In this document: positions 31,885 to 40,323 of the stretch, in pieces
Layout: each line of letters opens with the position of its first letter
Numbering within the stretch: position 1 is the first letter of the stretch
Assembly (NCBI RefSeq): GCF_016741785.1
Contig: NZ_JAERRL010000004.1
Location: 349,902 to 413,901, forward strand
DNA from: Streptomyces sp. 7-21
Lineage (GTDB): Bacteria > Actinomycetota > Actinomycetes > Streptomycetales > Streptomycetaceae
DNA: 64,000 nt
Direction of reading: 5' to 3'
Position numbers and translations under genes: made by a program
The notes under the pieces: generated by a model
Seen by the model: the letters and a program-made list of their open reading frames with translations, nothing else
What the model was told of the DNA's origin: nothing
Databases searched by the model: none

Positions 31885-34527
31885 TCACAGCGGGTCGGTG
31901 TACGCCTCGTCGCACTCCTGGGCGCGCAGCGCCCGGGCGAAGTCGTCGCGCGCCTCCAGCACCAGCCGCCGCAGCGCCGGGGCGGCGTCCTCGTGCGCGG
32001 ACAGCCACGCGTCCGCCGCCGCCAGGACGCGGGCGCCCTCCCCGGCCACCGGGTAGGCCGGGAACAGGCCGCGCACCACCGCCATGGCGATCTCGATCGT
32101 CCGCTCCCGCCACACCCGCTCGATGGCCTCGAAGTAGGCGGTGGCGTACGGCGCCAGCAGCTCCCGCTGCCCCGGCTGGACGAAGCCGCTGATCGTCGCC
32201 TCCACCAGCGCGTTGGACAGCCGGTCCGACTCCACGACGTCCGCCCACGCCGCCGCCTTCACCTCGGCCGACGGCCGCGCCGCCAGGCACCGCACGTGGT
32301 GGCGGGCGCCCGAGGCCGTGTCGTCGCGCGCCCGTTCGGCGGCGAGCGCCTTCTCGTCGGCCCGGCCCTGGGCCGCCAGCGCCAGCTGGATGGTCCAGCG
32401 CAGCTCCTGGTCGACCTCCAGGCCGTCGATGACGGCCGTGCCGGCCAGCAGCCCGGACAGCAGCCGCAGATCCGCCTCGGAGGCGGCGATCTGGCAGAAG
32501 AACCGCGCCCAGGCCAGCTGCTGGTCGCTGCCGGGGGCAGCCGTGCGCAGCTCGGCCAGCGCGGCCTCCGTCAGCGCCTCGCGCGCCGCCTCGCGCTGCG
32601 CCGGGGCGGTGTAGTGGTCGAGGGCCGTGAGCGCCCAGGCGTGCACCATCTGGAGCACGCCGATCTCGCTCTCGCCGCCGCCGAACCGCCGCACCAGGCC
32701 GAGGAACTCCCGCGCCGGGAGCAGCGCGTCGCGGGTCATGTTCCACAGCGAGGACCAGCACAGCGCGCGGGCGAGCGGGTCCGTCACATCGCCGAGCCGC
32801 CCGCGCAGCGTCTCCAGCGACCGCGCGTCGAACCGCGCCTTGCAGTACGTCAGGTCGTCGTCGTTGACCAGGATCAGATCGGGGCGCTCGGCGCCCGCCA
32901 GGTCGTGCACGACGGTGCGCGCGCCGGTCACATCCGTCTCCGCGCGGGCGTACCGCACCAGCGCGCCGGTCGCCTCCTCGCGCCGGTACAGGCCGACGGC
33001 GACCCGGTGCGGCCGCAGCACCGGGTCGGAGCCCGGGGTCTCGGGCGCCTCCTGCACCAGCGACAGCTCGGTCAGCCGGCCGGACGCGTCCCAGACCGGC
33101 TGCGGGGTCAGCGTGTTGACGCCCGACGTCTTCAGCCACGCCTGGGCCCAGGCGTCCATGTCGCGGCCCGAGGTCTCCGCGAGCACGGCCAGCAGGTCCT
33201 CCAGGCGCGTGTTGCCGTACGCGTGGCGCTGGAAGTAACGGCGCGCGCCCTCCAGGAACGCCTCACGCCCCACGTAGGCGACGAGCTGCTTGAGCACGCT
33301 GGCGCCCTTGGCGTACGTGATGCCGTCGAAGTTGAGCTTGGCGTCTTGCAGGTCACGGATGTCGGCGGTCACCGGGTGCGTCGACGGCAGCTGGTCGGCC
33401 CGGTAGGCCCACGCCTTGCGGCGGTTGGCGAAGGTGATCCAGCCCTCCTGGTAGCGGGTCGACTCCACCAGCGAGAACGCCGCCATGAAGTCGGCGAAGG
33501 ACTCCTTGAGCCACAGGTCGTCCCACCACTCCATGGTGACCAGGTCGCCGAACCACATGTGCGCCATCTCGTGCAGCAGCGTGTTGGCCCGCCCCTGGTA
33601 GGCCGCGCGCGTGGTCCGGCCCCGGAAGACGTACTCCTCCCGGAACGTCACCAGCCCCGGGTTCTCCATCGCCCCGATGTTGTACTCCGGCACGAACGCC
33701 TGGTCGTAGGTGCCGAAGGGGTAGGGGTACCCGAAGTTGTCGTGGAAGAAGTCCAGGCCCTGCTTGGTGAGCTCGAAGATCTCCTCGTGGTCGAAGTGGC
33801 GCGCCAGGCCCTTGCGGCACAGCGCCCCCAGCGGGATCTCGAGCAGGCTGCCGTCCGGCAGTGTCCGCGTGTAGTGGTCCCGGACGTAGTGGTAGGGGCC
33901 GGCGACGACGGCCATCAGGTAGGTGGAGATCGGCCGCGTCCTGGCGAACCGCCAGGTCGCCGCCGCGCCGGGCAGCGCCTCCCGCCCGGTCTCGGCCCCG
34001 TTGCTGAGCACGGTCCAGTGCGCCGGCGCGGTCACCGTGATGTCGAACGGCGCCTTGAGGTCGGGCTGCTCGAAGCAGGTGAACACCCGCCGCGCGTCGG
34101 CCGGCTCGTACTGCGTGTACAGGTACGTCTCGCCGTCTTCCGGGTCCTGGAAGTGGTGCAGCCCCTCACCGGTGCGGCTGTAGGCGCAGCTGGCGTCCAC
34201 GGTCAGCACGTTCTCCCGGGCCAGGCCCGGGAGCGCGACGCGCGTGCCGTCAAAGACCCGGTCGACGTTGAGGGACTCGCCGTTGAGCGTCACGGAGTGG
34301 ACGTGCGGCGCCAGCAGGTCGGCGAAGGAGGAGGCCCCCTCCTCGGCACAGGAGAAGCGGATCGTCGTCGTCGAGCGGAAGGTCCGGGGGCCCGACTCCG
34401 GGTCATGCGGCTGGACGGCGGACCGCAGGTCGAGGGCGACCTCGTACCCGTGCACGGTCAGCAGCCGGGCACGTTCGCGGGCCTCCTGACGGGTCAGGTT
34501 CTCTCCGGGCGCGTTCTCTCCGGACAC
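31885..34527 (-). CDS. Second aminopeptidase N (M1 family)
   Basis: An 880-residue paralogue of the pepN product. It has GAMENPG and an intact zinc site: HEMAH (His319, Glu320, His323) with Glu342 in LWLKESFA. It shares GITYAKGASVLKQLVAYVG and FEQPDLKA word for word with the other copy, but the C-terminal half is more divergent and the N-terminus is longer. Both should be active; they probably differ in preferred residue. GTG at 34527 has GGAG 7 bases upstream. It is transcribed away from the DsbA-family gene across 152 bases that contain a SigR-type promoter for that gene. Confidence 0.93.
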   Translation of the reverse strand: MSGENAPGENLTRQEARERARLLTVHGYEVALDLRSAVQPHDPESGPRTFRSTTTIRFSCAEEGASSFADLLAPHVHSVTLNGESLNVDRVFDGTRVALPGLARENVLTVDASCAYSRTGEGLHHFQDPEDGETYLYTQYEPADARRVFTCFEQPDLKAPFDITVTAPAHWTVLSNGAETGREALPGAAATWRFARTRPISTYLMAVVAGPYHYVRDHYTRTLPDGSLLEIPLGALCRKGLARHFDHEEIFELTKQGLDFFHDNFGYPYPFGTYDQAFVPEYNIGAMENPGLVTFREEYVFRGRTTRAAYQGRANTLLHEMAHMWFGDLVTMEWWDDLWLKESFADFMAAFSLVESTRYQEGWITFANRRKAWAYRADQLPSTHPVTADIRDLQDAKLNFDGITYAKGASVLKQLVAYVGREAFLEGARRYFQRHAYGNTRLEDLLAVLAETSGRDMDAWAQAWLKTSGVNTLTPQPVWDASGRLTELSLVQEAPETPGSDPVLRPHRVAVGLYRREEATGALVRYARAETDVTGARTVVHDLAGAERPDLILVNDDDLTYCKARFDARSLETLRGRLGDVTDPLARALCWSSLWNMTRDALLPAREFLGLVRRFGGGESEIGVLQMVHAWALTALDHYTAPAQREAAREALTEAALAELRTAAPGSDQQLAWARFFCQIAASEADLRLLSGLLAGTAVIDGLEVDQELRWTIQLALAAQGRADEKALAAERARDDTASGARHHVRCLAARPSAEVKAAAWADVVESDRLSNALVEATISGFVQPGQRELLAPYATAYFEAIERVWRERTIEIAMAVVRGLFPAYPVAGEGARVLAAADAWLSAHEDAAPALRRLVLEARDDFARALRAQECDEAYTDPL

Positions 34528-34574
34528 GGTCGTACTCCTCGGTGTGCGGCACGGGCGCGTGCCAGCATCCCACG

Positions 34575-34601
34575 GGGAATGCGGCACAGCCGCACGAGGT
34601 T
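34575..34601 (+). promoter_or_regulatory. SigR-type promoter for the DsbA-family gene
   Basis: GGGAAT at 34575 and GTT at 34599 are separated by exactly 18 bases, the consensus spacing for the thiol-stress sigma factor SigR of Streptomyces. It points to the gene starting at 34680, whose product belongs to thiol redox metabolism. The match is seen directly; SigR control is inferred. Confidence 0.7.
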
Positions 34602-34679
34602 AACGCCACGGCCCGGAGGTCATCCGTAAGGTCGCCGGGCAAGGACACACGAACCCGAGGACCCGAGCGAAGGAGCACC

Positions 34680-35327
34680 ATGACCGACAGCGCCCCCACG
34701 GCACGGACCACCGCGGACTTCTGGTTCGATCCGCTGTGTCCCTGGGCCTGGCTGACCTCCCGGTGGATGCTGGAGGTGGAGCGGCAGCGGCCCGTCAGCG
34801 TGCGCTGGCGCATCATGAGCCTGGCGGTGCTGAACGAGAAGCGCCTGGACGAACTGCCGGCCACGTACGCCGAGATGATGCGCGGCCCGGCCTGGGGCCC
34901 CGCCCGCGTGTGCGCCGCCGCCGAGCAGGAGCACGGCAGGGAGGTGCTCGGCCCGCTGTACACGGCGCTGGGCACCCGCTTCCACAACCAGGGCCGGGAA
35001 CGGTCGCGGGAGACCATCGCCGAGGCGCTCGCCGAGGCCGGCCTGCCCGAGTCGCTGGCCGGCGCGGCGGACACCGACCGGTACGACGAGGGCCTGCGCG
35101 CCTCGCACCAGGAGGGCATCGGGCTCGTCGGCGAGGACGTCGGCACGCCGGTGATCGCCGTGCCGGGCGCCGACGGCGAGCGGGTGGCGTTCTTCGGCCC
35201 GGTCGTGACGCCCGCCCCCAAGGGCGAGGCCGCGGCGCGGCTGTGGGACGGCACGCTGCTGGTGGCCAGCACCCCCGGCTTCTACGAGATCAAGCGCACC
35301 CGCACCGCCGAGCCGAGCTTCGAGTGA
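34680..35327 (+). CDS. DsbA-family thiol protein, mycothiol-dependent reductase type (Rv2466c-like)
   Basis: A 215-residue thioredoxin-fold protein with an inserted helical domain. The opening FWFDPLCPWAWLTSRWM is that of the Rv2466c group, which uses mycothiol. The active site reads CPWA rather than CPWC, so only the nucleophilic Cys is present; a monothiol mechanism that forms a mixed disulphide with mycothiol is likely. The cis-Pro loop is VGTPVIAV. ATG at 34680 follows AAGGAG by 7 bases. A SigR consensus promoter lies 80-105 bases upstream, which agrees with a redox role, and a strong terminator follows, so it is monocistronic. Confidence 0.88.
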   Translation: MTDSAPTARTTADFWFDPLCPWAWLTSRWMLEVERQRPVSVRWRIMSLAVLNEKRLDELPATYAEMMRGPAWGPARVCAAAEQEHGREVLGPLYTALGTRFHNQGRERSRETIAEALAEAGLPESLAGAADTDRYDEGLRASHQEGIGLVGEDVGTPVIAVPGADGERVAFFGPVVTPAPKGEAAARLWDGTLLVASTPGFYEIKRTRTAEPSFE

Positions 35328-35360
35328 CGCCCGGCGGTCCCGGCCGGTGCCCCAAGCCGG

Positions 35361-35395
35361 CGGCCCCCGCGCGGATCCGTCCCGCGCGGGGGCCG
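35361..35395 (+). terminator. Strong intrinsic terminator
   Basis: CGGCCCCCGCGCGG and CCGCGCGGGGGCCG are perfect 14-bp arms around a 7-base loop, followed by CCTCTTCTTCG. It ends the DsbA-family transcript. Confidence 0.9.
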
Positions 35396-35467
35396 CCTCT
35401 TCTTCGCCTGCCCGGGTGACGGGTGAGAAGACGATCACGCGAGCAGGACGCGTGGGCGGCGCTCTTA

Positions 35468-35521
35468 TTGCGAAGCTCTTGCAAAGGCAAGGATCCGGCA
35501 GTATGTCCTGCAAGGGCAAGG
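35468..35521. promoter_or_regulatory. Repeated TTGCAA-type elements in a gene-free region
   Basis: TTGCAAAGGCAAGG at 35479 recurs as CTGCAAGGGCAAGG at 35508 (12 of 14 bases identical, 29 bp apart). The first also takes part in an imperfect palindrome, TTGCGAAGCTCTTGCAA at 35468. The rest of the 443-bp gap 35328-35770 holds the terminator above and the bioY leader; I see no other gene in it. Confidence 0.45.
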
Positions 35522-35770
35522 TAGCAGCGTCACCGGCCCGCCGGCTGCCCCCTTGGCCTCGCGCCGCCACCCGCTCCGCAGACCGGGCGCCCGCGCCGGA
35601 GCTCTGGACCCGCAGTCGCAACTTTCGTCCCACATCGGTGCGTTGACGCGAAACCGGCACCGGCTGTCGGAAAAATCACGGCACCCGGACGGCCCCGCCG
35701 CCGGGCGGTTCGGCTACCGTCAGGGCCGTCCCCGCCTTGTCAGCTTCCTGATCGACCGCTGGAGCACACC

Positions 35771-36376
35771 ATGAGCACAGCCTCAGCCATGGCCCGGCCA
35801 GGCGCCGTTCTCGCCGATCTCCTCCCCGCCGCCACCGCTCCCCGTGCCCGCGCGCGCGACCTGGCCCTGATCGTGGGCGGCGCCGCCCTCACCGGCGCCG
35901 CCGCCCAGCTGTCCGTGCCGGTCCCCGGTTCACCCGTGCCGGTGACGGGGCAGACCTTCGCCGCCCTGCTGGTCGGCGTCTCCCTCGGCCCCGCCCGCGC
36001 CTTCCTGTCGCTGCTGCTGTACACCCTCGCGGGCGCCGCGGGCATGCCCTGGTTCGCCGAGGGCACCTCCGGCACCGCCATGCCCACCTTCGGCTACCTG
36101 CTGGGCATGCTCCTGGCCACCGCCGTCGTCGGCGCGCTGGCCCGCCGGGGCGGCGACCGCACCATGGCCCGCACCGCCGCCACCATGGCGGCCGGCACGG
36201 CGGTCATCTACGCCCTCGGCGTGCCCTACCTCGCCCTCGCCACAGGCATGTCCGCGAGCGAGGCGGTCGCCCACGGGCTGCTGCCGTTCCTCGTCGGCGA
36301 CGCCCTGAAGGCCGCCCTGGCCATGGGCGCCCTGCCGCTCGCATGGCGGATCGCCGGCCGCTCCGGAGACGAGTGA
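35771..36376 (+). CDS. bioY: BioY, biotin ECF transporter substrate-binding component
   Basis: A 201-residue integral membrane protein that binds biotin for uptake. Hydrophobic helices cover most of the sequence from residue 30. The BioY signature region is VPVTGQTFAALLVGVSLGPARAFLSLLLY, quoted here only by its ends: VPVTGQTFAALLVG and RAFLSLLLYTLAGAAG. It finishes with LLPFLVGDALKAALA. The energising partners BioM and BioN are not encoded nearby, so it either works alone, as reported for some BioY proteins, or uses a shared ECF module. ATG at 35771 has GGAG 6 bases upstream. rpiB follows after 16 bases. Confidence 0.93.
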   Translation: MSTASAMARPGAVLADLLPAATAPRARARDLALIVGGAALTGAAAQLSVPVPGSPVPVTGQTFAALLVGVSLGPARAFLSLLLYTLAGAAGMPWFAEGTSGTAMPTFGYLLGMLLATAVVGALARRGGDRTMARTAATMAAGTAVIYALGVPYLALATGMSASEAVAHGLLPFLVGDALKAALAMGALPLAWRIAGRSGDE

Positions 36377-36392
36377 TGGCAGACTCCCGTTC

Positions 36393-36872
36393 ATGCGCGT
36401 CTACCTCGGCTCCGACCACGCCGGCTACGACCTGAAGGAACACCTCGTCCACTGGCTCACCGAGCACGGCCACGAGCCGGTGGACTGCGGCCCGCACGCC
36501 TTCGACCCCGCCGACGACTACCCGCCCTACTGCCTGCGCGCCGCGGAGCGCACCGCGGCCGACCACGGGGCGCTGGGCATCGTCATCGGCGGCTCGGGCA
36601 ACGGCGAGGCCATCGCGGCCAACAAGGTCGAGGGCGTGCGCTGCGCCCTGGCCTGGAGCGAGGAGACGGCCCGGCTCGGCAGGGAGCACAACGACGCCAA
36701 CGTGCTGTCGATCGGCGCCCGCATGCACAGCACGGACGAGGCCACGTCCTTCGTCGCCGTCTTCCTGTCGACGCCCTACTCCGGCGAGGAGCGGCACAGC
36801 CGCCGCATCGCCATGCTCGCCGACTACGAGACCAACGGCACCCTGCCCCCGCTGCCCGGCGCCGAGGGCTGA
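36393..36872 (+). CDS. rpiB: Ribose-5-phosphate isomerase B
   Basis: A 159-residue RpiB/LacA/LacB-type sugar isomerase that interconverts ribose 5-phosphate and ribulose 5-phosphate in the pentose phosphate pathway. It opens with MRVYLGSDHAGYDLKEHL. The phosphate-binding loop is IGGSGNGEAIAANKV, with Ser where some relatives have Cys; that is normal for actinobacterial RpiB, which uses a different catalytic base. EHNDANVLSIGAR is the C-terminal signature. Sits between bioY and the glycosylase gene with gaps of 16 and 9 bases, so the three are probably one transcript. Confidence 0.95.
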   Translation: MRVYLGSDHAGYDLKEHLVHWLTEHGHEPVDCGPHAFDPADDYPPYCLRAAERTAADHGALGIVIGGSGNGEAIAANKVEGVRCALAWSEETARLGREHNDANVLSIGARMHSTDEATSFVAVFLSTPYSGEERHSRRIAMLADYETNGTLPPLPGAEG

Positions 36873-36881
36873 GGGGGCAGG

Positions 36882-37727
36882 ATGCCCGAGGGCCACACGA
36901 TTCACCGCCTGGCCGCCGGATACGCCCGGCGGTTCGGCGGGCGGGCGGTACGCGCGGACAGCCCGCAGGGGAAGTTCACCGACGGCGCCGCGCTGGTGAC
37001 GGGCCAGCGGCTGGCCGGCACCGAGGCCCACGGCAAGCACCTGTTCCTGGGCTTCGCCAGCTCCCCGGGCCCCGCGGCCGCCCCGGCCGAGGAGCCGGTC
37101 ACCTGGATACACATCCACCTCGGCCTCTACGGCACCGTCCGGTTCGGCGACGGGCCGCCTCCGCCGCCCGCAGGGCAGATCAGGCTGCGCCTGGCCACCG
37201 ACGAGGCCCACGCCGAACTGCGCGGCCCCACCGTCTGCGCCCTGGTCACCCCGGGCGAGAAACGCGCCCTCACCGGCCGTCTCGGCCCCGACCCGCTGCG
37301 GGCCGACGCCGACCCCGAGCGCGCCTGGCACCGCGTGAGCGCCAGCCGCACCCCGGTCGCCGCGCTGCTGCTCGACCAGTCGGTGGTCGCCGGCGCCGGC
37401 AACGTCTACCGCGCCGAGGTCCTCTTCCGGCACGGCATCGATCCCTACCGCCCGGGACGCTCCCTCACCCGGGGCGAATGGGACGCGCTGTGGTCGGACC
37501 TGGCCGGCCTGATGCGCGAGGGGGTGCGCACCGGCCGGATCGACACCGTCCGCCCCCAGCACACTCCGGAGGCGATGGGCAGGCCGCCCCGGGTCGACGA
37601 CCACGGCGGCGAGGTCTATGTCTACCGGCGCGCCGGCCAGCCCTGCTACCTGTGCGGCACGGCCGTGGCCACCGCCGTGCTCGCCGGGCGCAACCTCTTC
37701 TGGTGCCCCGGCTGCCAGACCCGCTGA
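36882..37727 (+). CDS. Fpg/Nei-family DNA glycosylase
   Basis: A 281-residue bifunctional DNA glycosylase/AP lyase for oxidised bases. The N-terminus MPEGHTIHRLA supplies the catalytic Pro2 and Glu3. The helix-two-turn-helix region includes LLDQSVVAGAGNVYRAEVLF. The C-terminal zinc finger is CYLCGTAVATAVLAGRNLFWCPGC in outline, with four cysteines. GHTIHR at the start points to the Nei2-like actinobacterial branch rather than Fpg. It begins 9 bases after rpiB. Confidence 0.92.
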   Translation: MPEGHTIHRLAAGYARRFGGRAVRADSPQGKFTDGAALVTGQRLAGTEAHGKHLFLGFASSPGPAAAPAEEPVTWIHIHLGLYGTVRFGDGPPPPPAGQIRLRLATDEAHAELRGPTVCALVTPGEKRALTGRLGPDPLRADADPERAWHRVSASRTPVAALLLDQSVVAGAGNVYRAEVLFRHGIDPYRPGRSLTRGEWDALWSDLAGLMREGVRTGRIDTVRPQHTPEAMGRPPRVDDHGGEVYVYRRAGQPCYLCGTAVATAVLAGRNLFWCPGCQTR

Positions 37728-38234
37728 TTCGGCTGCCTGCTGTCAGTCTCCGGCCGTATGCTCAAGCCAGCGTGTCCGGGCAGGGGGCCAGGGGGTGTGC
37801 GGTGGGTACGGCAGCGGGCGGACCAGCGGGCGGGGCGGCAGCAGGAGCCGTGCGCCGGCCAGACGGCGATGACCGGGGAGACGGCGAGCGAGCCGGCCGC
37901 CAGCGAGGCGTCGCCCAGCCGGGCCGCGCCCAGCGCGCCGACCGGCGGCGCCGGCGCCTCCCGCGTCCGCGCGCACGAGGCACCTTCGGGGCCGGCCAGC
38001 AGCCGCCCGGACACGGTGCCGCCAAGGCCCCATGCCAGGGCGGACTGCCGCCGGACCAGGCCACCGGCCGCAGCACCACGCAGCCCGGTCGCCTCCGAAC
38101 CGGCCCTGTCAGAGCGGCGGGCGGCGGGCGGCGTGGTCTCCGCCGAGCGGCCCGCCGGGCCGTTCCCGCCCCGGGGGGAGCGGAGGCCAATGGGGTTCGA
38201 CGGACGGCCGAACGGGTGGATAGGGTCCCGAATC
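37728..38234. other. 507-bp stretch without a convincing gene
   Basis: The frame of the following phosphatase gene stays open back to about 37758. It would add a ~160-residue Ala/Pro/Ser/Arg-rich tract with codon ends less GC-biased towards its 3' half. I see no family, no good ribosome site and no small RNA. It must hold the phosphatase promoter. A remnant or a disordered N-terminal extension is possible but unproven. Confidence 0.4.
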
Positions 38235-39392
38235 ATGGCGCGCGGTAGTAAGTCTGCTCCCCCTCCCGGGGCCCGGAGGCTGAGGGTCCATAAGGCGCTG
38301 CACCGCGCCCGCACCGCGGCCCGCCGCGCCGCCGTGGACTACTTCCGCGGTGACGCCTCCGACTGGCTGGCCTTCGTCTCGCTGCTGCTGACGGTGCCGC
38401 TGCTCAGCGGCGCCACCGTCGCCTGGTCCGACTGGTGCCCGCCCGAGTCCCTGGTGCTGCCGCTCGTCGCGGGCGGCCTGCTGCTGCGCCCGGCCAGCCT
38501 GCTGGGCCTGTACGCCGTCGTGGCGGCGGCGCTCATGCTCCAGACCGTGCTGATCGACGACAGCCGCTCCCGGGCCGACCCGGTCACGCCCGGCTCCATC
38601 CTCATCGTGGCCTGCGTGGCGCTCATCGGCCTGCTGATAGCGCAGTTCCGCAGCCGCGTCGGGGTGCCCTGGCGGCGCGGCGGGACCATGCTGTTCGACC
38701 TGCGCGAGCGCATCCGCACCCAGAGCGCGCTGCCGCGGCTGCCCGCCGGATGGCACCGCGAGGTCTCGCTGCGCCCCGCGGGCGGCCAGTACTTCTCGGG
38801 CGACTTCGTCGTCGCTGCCCGCACCGGGCGCGGCCAGCGGACGCTTGAGGTCGTGCTCACCGACGTCTCCGGCAAGGGCATGGACGCCGCCTCCCGGTCC
38901 CTGCTGCTCTCCGGCGCCTTCGGCGGGCTGCTCGGCTCGCTCCCGCCGCACGCCTTCCTGCCGGCCGCCAACGGCTACCTGCTGCGCCAGGACTGGGAAG
39001 AGGGCTTCGCGACCTCCGCGCACCTGGTCCTGGACCTCGACACCGGCGAGTACGAGCTGTACTCGGCCGGGCATCCGCCGGGCCTTCAGCTCAACGCGGG
39101 GACCGGCAAGTGGCAGGAGATCGCCGGGGAGGGGCCGCTGCTCGGCGTCTACGACGGCGCCGAGTTCCACCCCGCCACGGGCCGGCTGCGCCGGGGCGAT
39201 GTCCTGATGCTCTTCACCGACGGCCTCGTCGAGCGCGCCGACCGGGACCTGTCCGAGGGCATCGACCGGCTCACCGGCGAGGCCGACCGCTACGTGACCA
39301 CCGGCTTCCGCGGCGCCGCCTGGCACCTGATCGAGGCCGTCGCCCGGGACGTCAACGACGACCGCGCGCTGGTGCTGATCTCCCGTGAGTAA
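38235..39392 (+). CDS. Membrane-anchored SpoIIE/RsbU-type PP2C phosphatase
   Basis: A 385-residue protein. About three or four transmembrane helices span residues 35-145 (WLAFVSLLLTVPLLSGATV, SLVLPLVAGGLLL, SILIVACVALIGLLI). The cytoplasmic phosphatase domain has AGGQYFSGDFVVAA, VVLTDVSGKGMDAA, YSAGHPPGLQL and LMLFTDGLVERAD. RsbU-type enzymes dephosphorylate anti-sigma antagonists and so switch alternative sigma factors; the membrane part may sense an envelope signal. No anti-sigma pair is adjacent. ATG at 38235 is chosen; an in-frame ATG at 38190 with GGAGG close upstream would add 15 residues. Confidence 0.87.
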   Translation: MARGSKSAPPPGARRLRVHKALHRARTAARRAAVDYFRGDASDWLAFVSLLLTVPLLSGATVAWSDWCPPESLVLPLVAGGLLLRPASLLGLYAVVAAALMLQTVLIDDSRSRADPVTPGSILIVACVALIGLLIAQFRSRVGVPWRRGGTMLFDLRERIRTQSALPRLPAGWHREVSLRPAGGQYFSGDFVVAARTGRGQRTLEVVLTDVSGKGMDAASRSLLLSGAFGGLLGSLPPHAFLPAANGYLLRQDWEEGFATSAHLVLDLDTGEYELYSAGHPPGLQLNAGTGKWQEIAGEGPLLGVYDGAEFHPATGRLRRGDVLMLFTDGLVERADRDLSEGIDRLTGEADRYVTTGFRGAAWHLIEAVARDVNDDRALVLISRE

Positions 39393-39568
39393 CCCGAAAC
39401 CGTGATCACTCGGTGGGGGCAATCGGCCGCCCCGCGTGTCGTCGCCGGGTGAGGCCGCGCTGAGCTGGGCGGAAGCCGGGCACGGTGCGTCCGCCCTGTC
39501 CGCCGATCGGCGGTGGCGCGGGGCGGACGGGAGATGCGGGCGGCGGCGCGCTGCCGTTGGCTCGGGGC

Positions 39569-40273
39569 ATGAGCGCTGACACGAAGCAGCCACCGGCGGT
39601 GACACGGCGTCAGCTCCCGCGCCGCCCCCCTCCGACCGGTCGCGCGGCACGGCACCTCGCCACCTGCGCCCTGCTGGGGAGCCTGGTCCTCACCGGCCCC
39701 TGGACGACGTTTCCCGCCGCCTCGGGGCAGGACGCCAAGCCGCCCCGCCCGTCCAGCCCTTCGAGCGTCGCGGGCCGCGCGGCGCCGCCGTCACCCGCCA
39801 TCCCGTTCGAGCCGCCGGCCGTGCCCGGCGTGGTGCCGCTGCCGTTCTGGGCCGTCACCCGGGCCGAGGCGTGGACCGCTCCGGTGGCCGGCTACGAGAT
39901 CTCCGCCCCCTACGGCCTTCCCGGAAGCTGGGCCGCCGGCTACCACACCGGGGTGGACTTCGCCACCCCGGTCGGCGTGCCCGTCAGCGCCGTCGGCCCC
40001 GGCACGGTCGAGTTCGCGGGGGAGTCGGGGGACTACGGCAATCTCGTGATCGCGCGCATGAGCGACGGCCACTACACGCTGTACGCCCACCTGTCGGAGA
40101 TCTCGGTCTCCCCCGGCGAGACGGTGGCCGCGAACGTCCGCGTCGGAATATCCGGCGACACCGGCCGCAGCACGGGCCCGCACCTCCACTTCGAGGTGCG
40201 CACCAGCCCCGAGTACGGCACGGACGTCGATCCGGTGGCCTACCTCGCCAGCCACGGCGTGCACCTGGCCTGA
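39569..40273 (+). CDS. Secreted M23 (LytM) peptidase
   Basis: A 234-residue protein. A signal-peptide-like segment (LATCALLGSLVLTGPW) precedes a Pro/Ser-rich linker, then a LytM domain from about residue 110. Zinc ligands lie in YHTGVDFATP and GPHLHFEVR, with GDYGNLVIARMSDGHYTLYAHLS between. It should cleave peptidoglycan cross-links or act as an activator of other hydrolases outside the membrane. ATG at 39569 has only a weak GGGG upstream. Monocistronic, convergent with the second acyltransferase gene 50 bases away. Confidence 0.88.
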   Translation: MSADTKQPPAVTRRQLPRRPPPTGRAARHLATCALLGSLVLTGPWTTFPAASGQDAKPPRPSSPSSVAGRAAPPSPAIPFEPPAVPGVVPLPFWAVTRAEAWTAPVAGYEISAPYGLPGSWAAGYHTGVDFATPVGVPVSAVGPGTVEFAGESGDYGNLVIARMSDGHYTLYAHLSEISVSPGETVAANVRVGISGDTGRSTGPHLHFEVRTSPEYGTDVDPVAYLASHGVHLA

Positions 40274-40323
40274 CCGGCCCCGGCGGGCCCCGCGGCCCCG
40301 GCGCAGCGGCCCCGCGGCCGTCC

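Noticed and set aside
39393..39568. c-di-AMP (ydaO) riboswitch before the M23 peptidase
   Set aside because: Such riboswitches precede many actinobacterial wall hydrolase genes, but the conserved CCGAACCCGACAGCTAACC-type segment is not present here.
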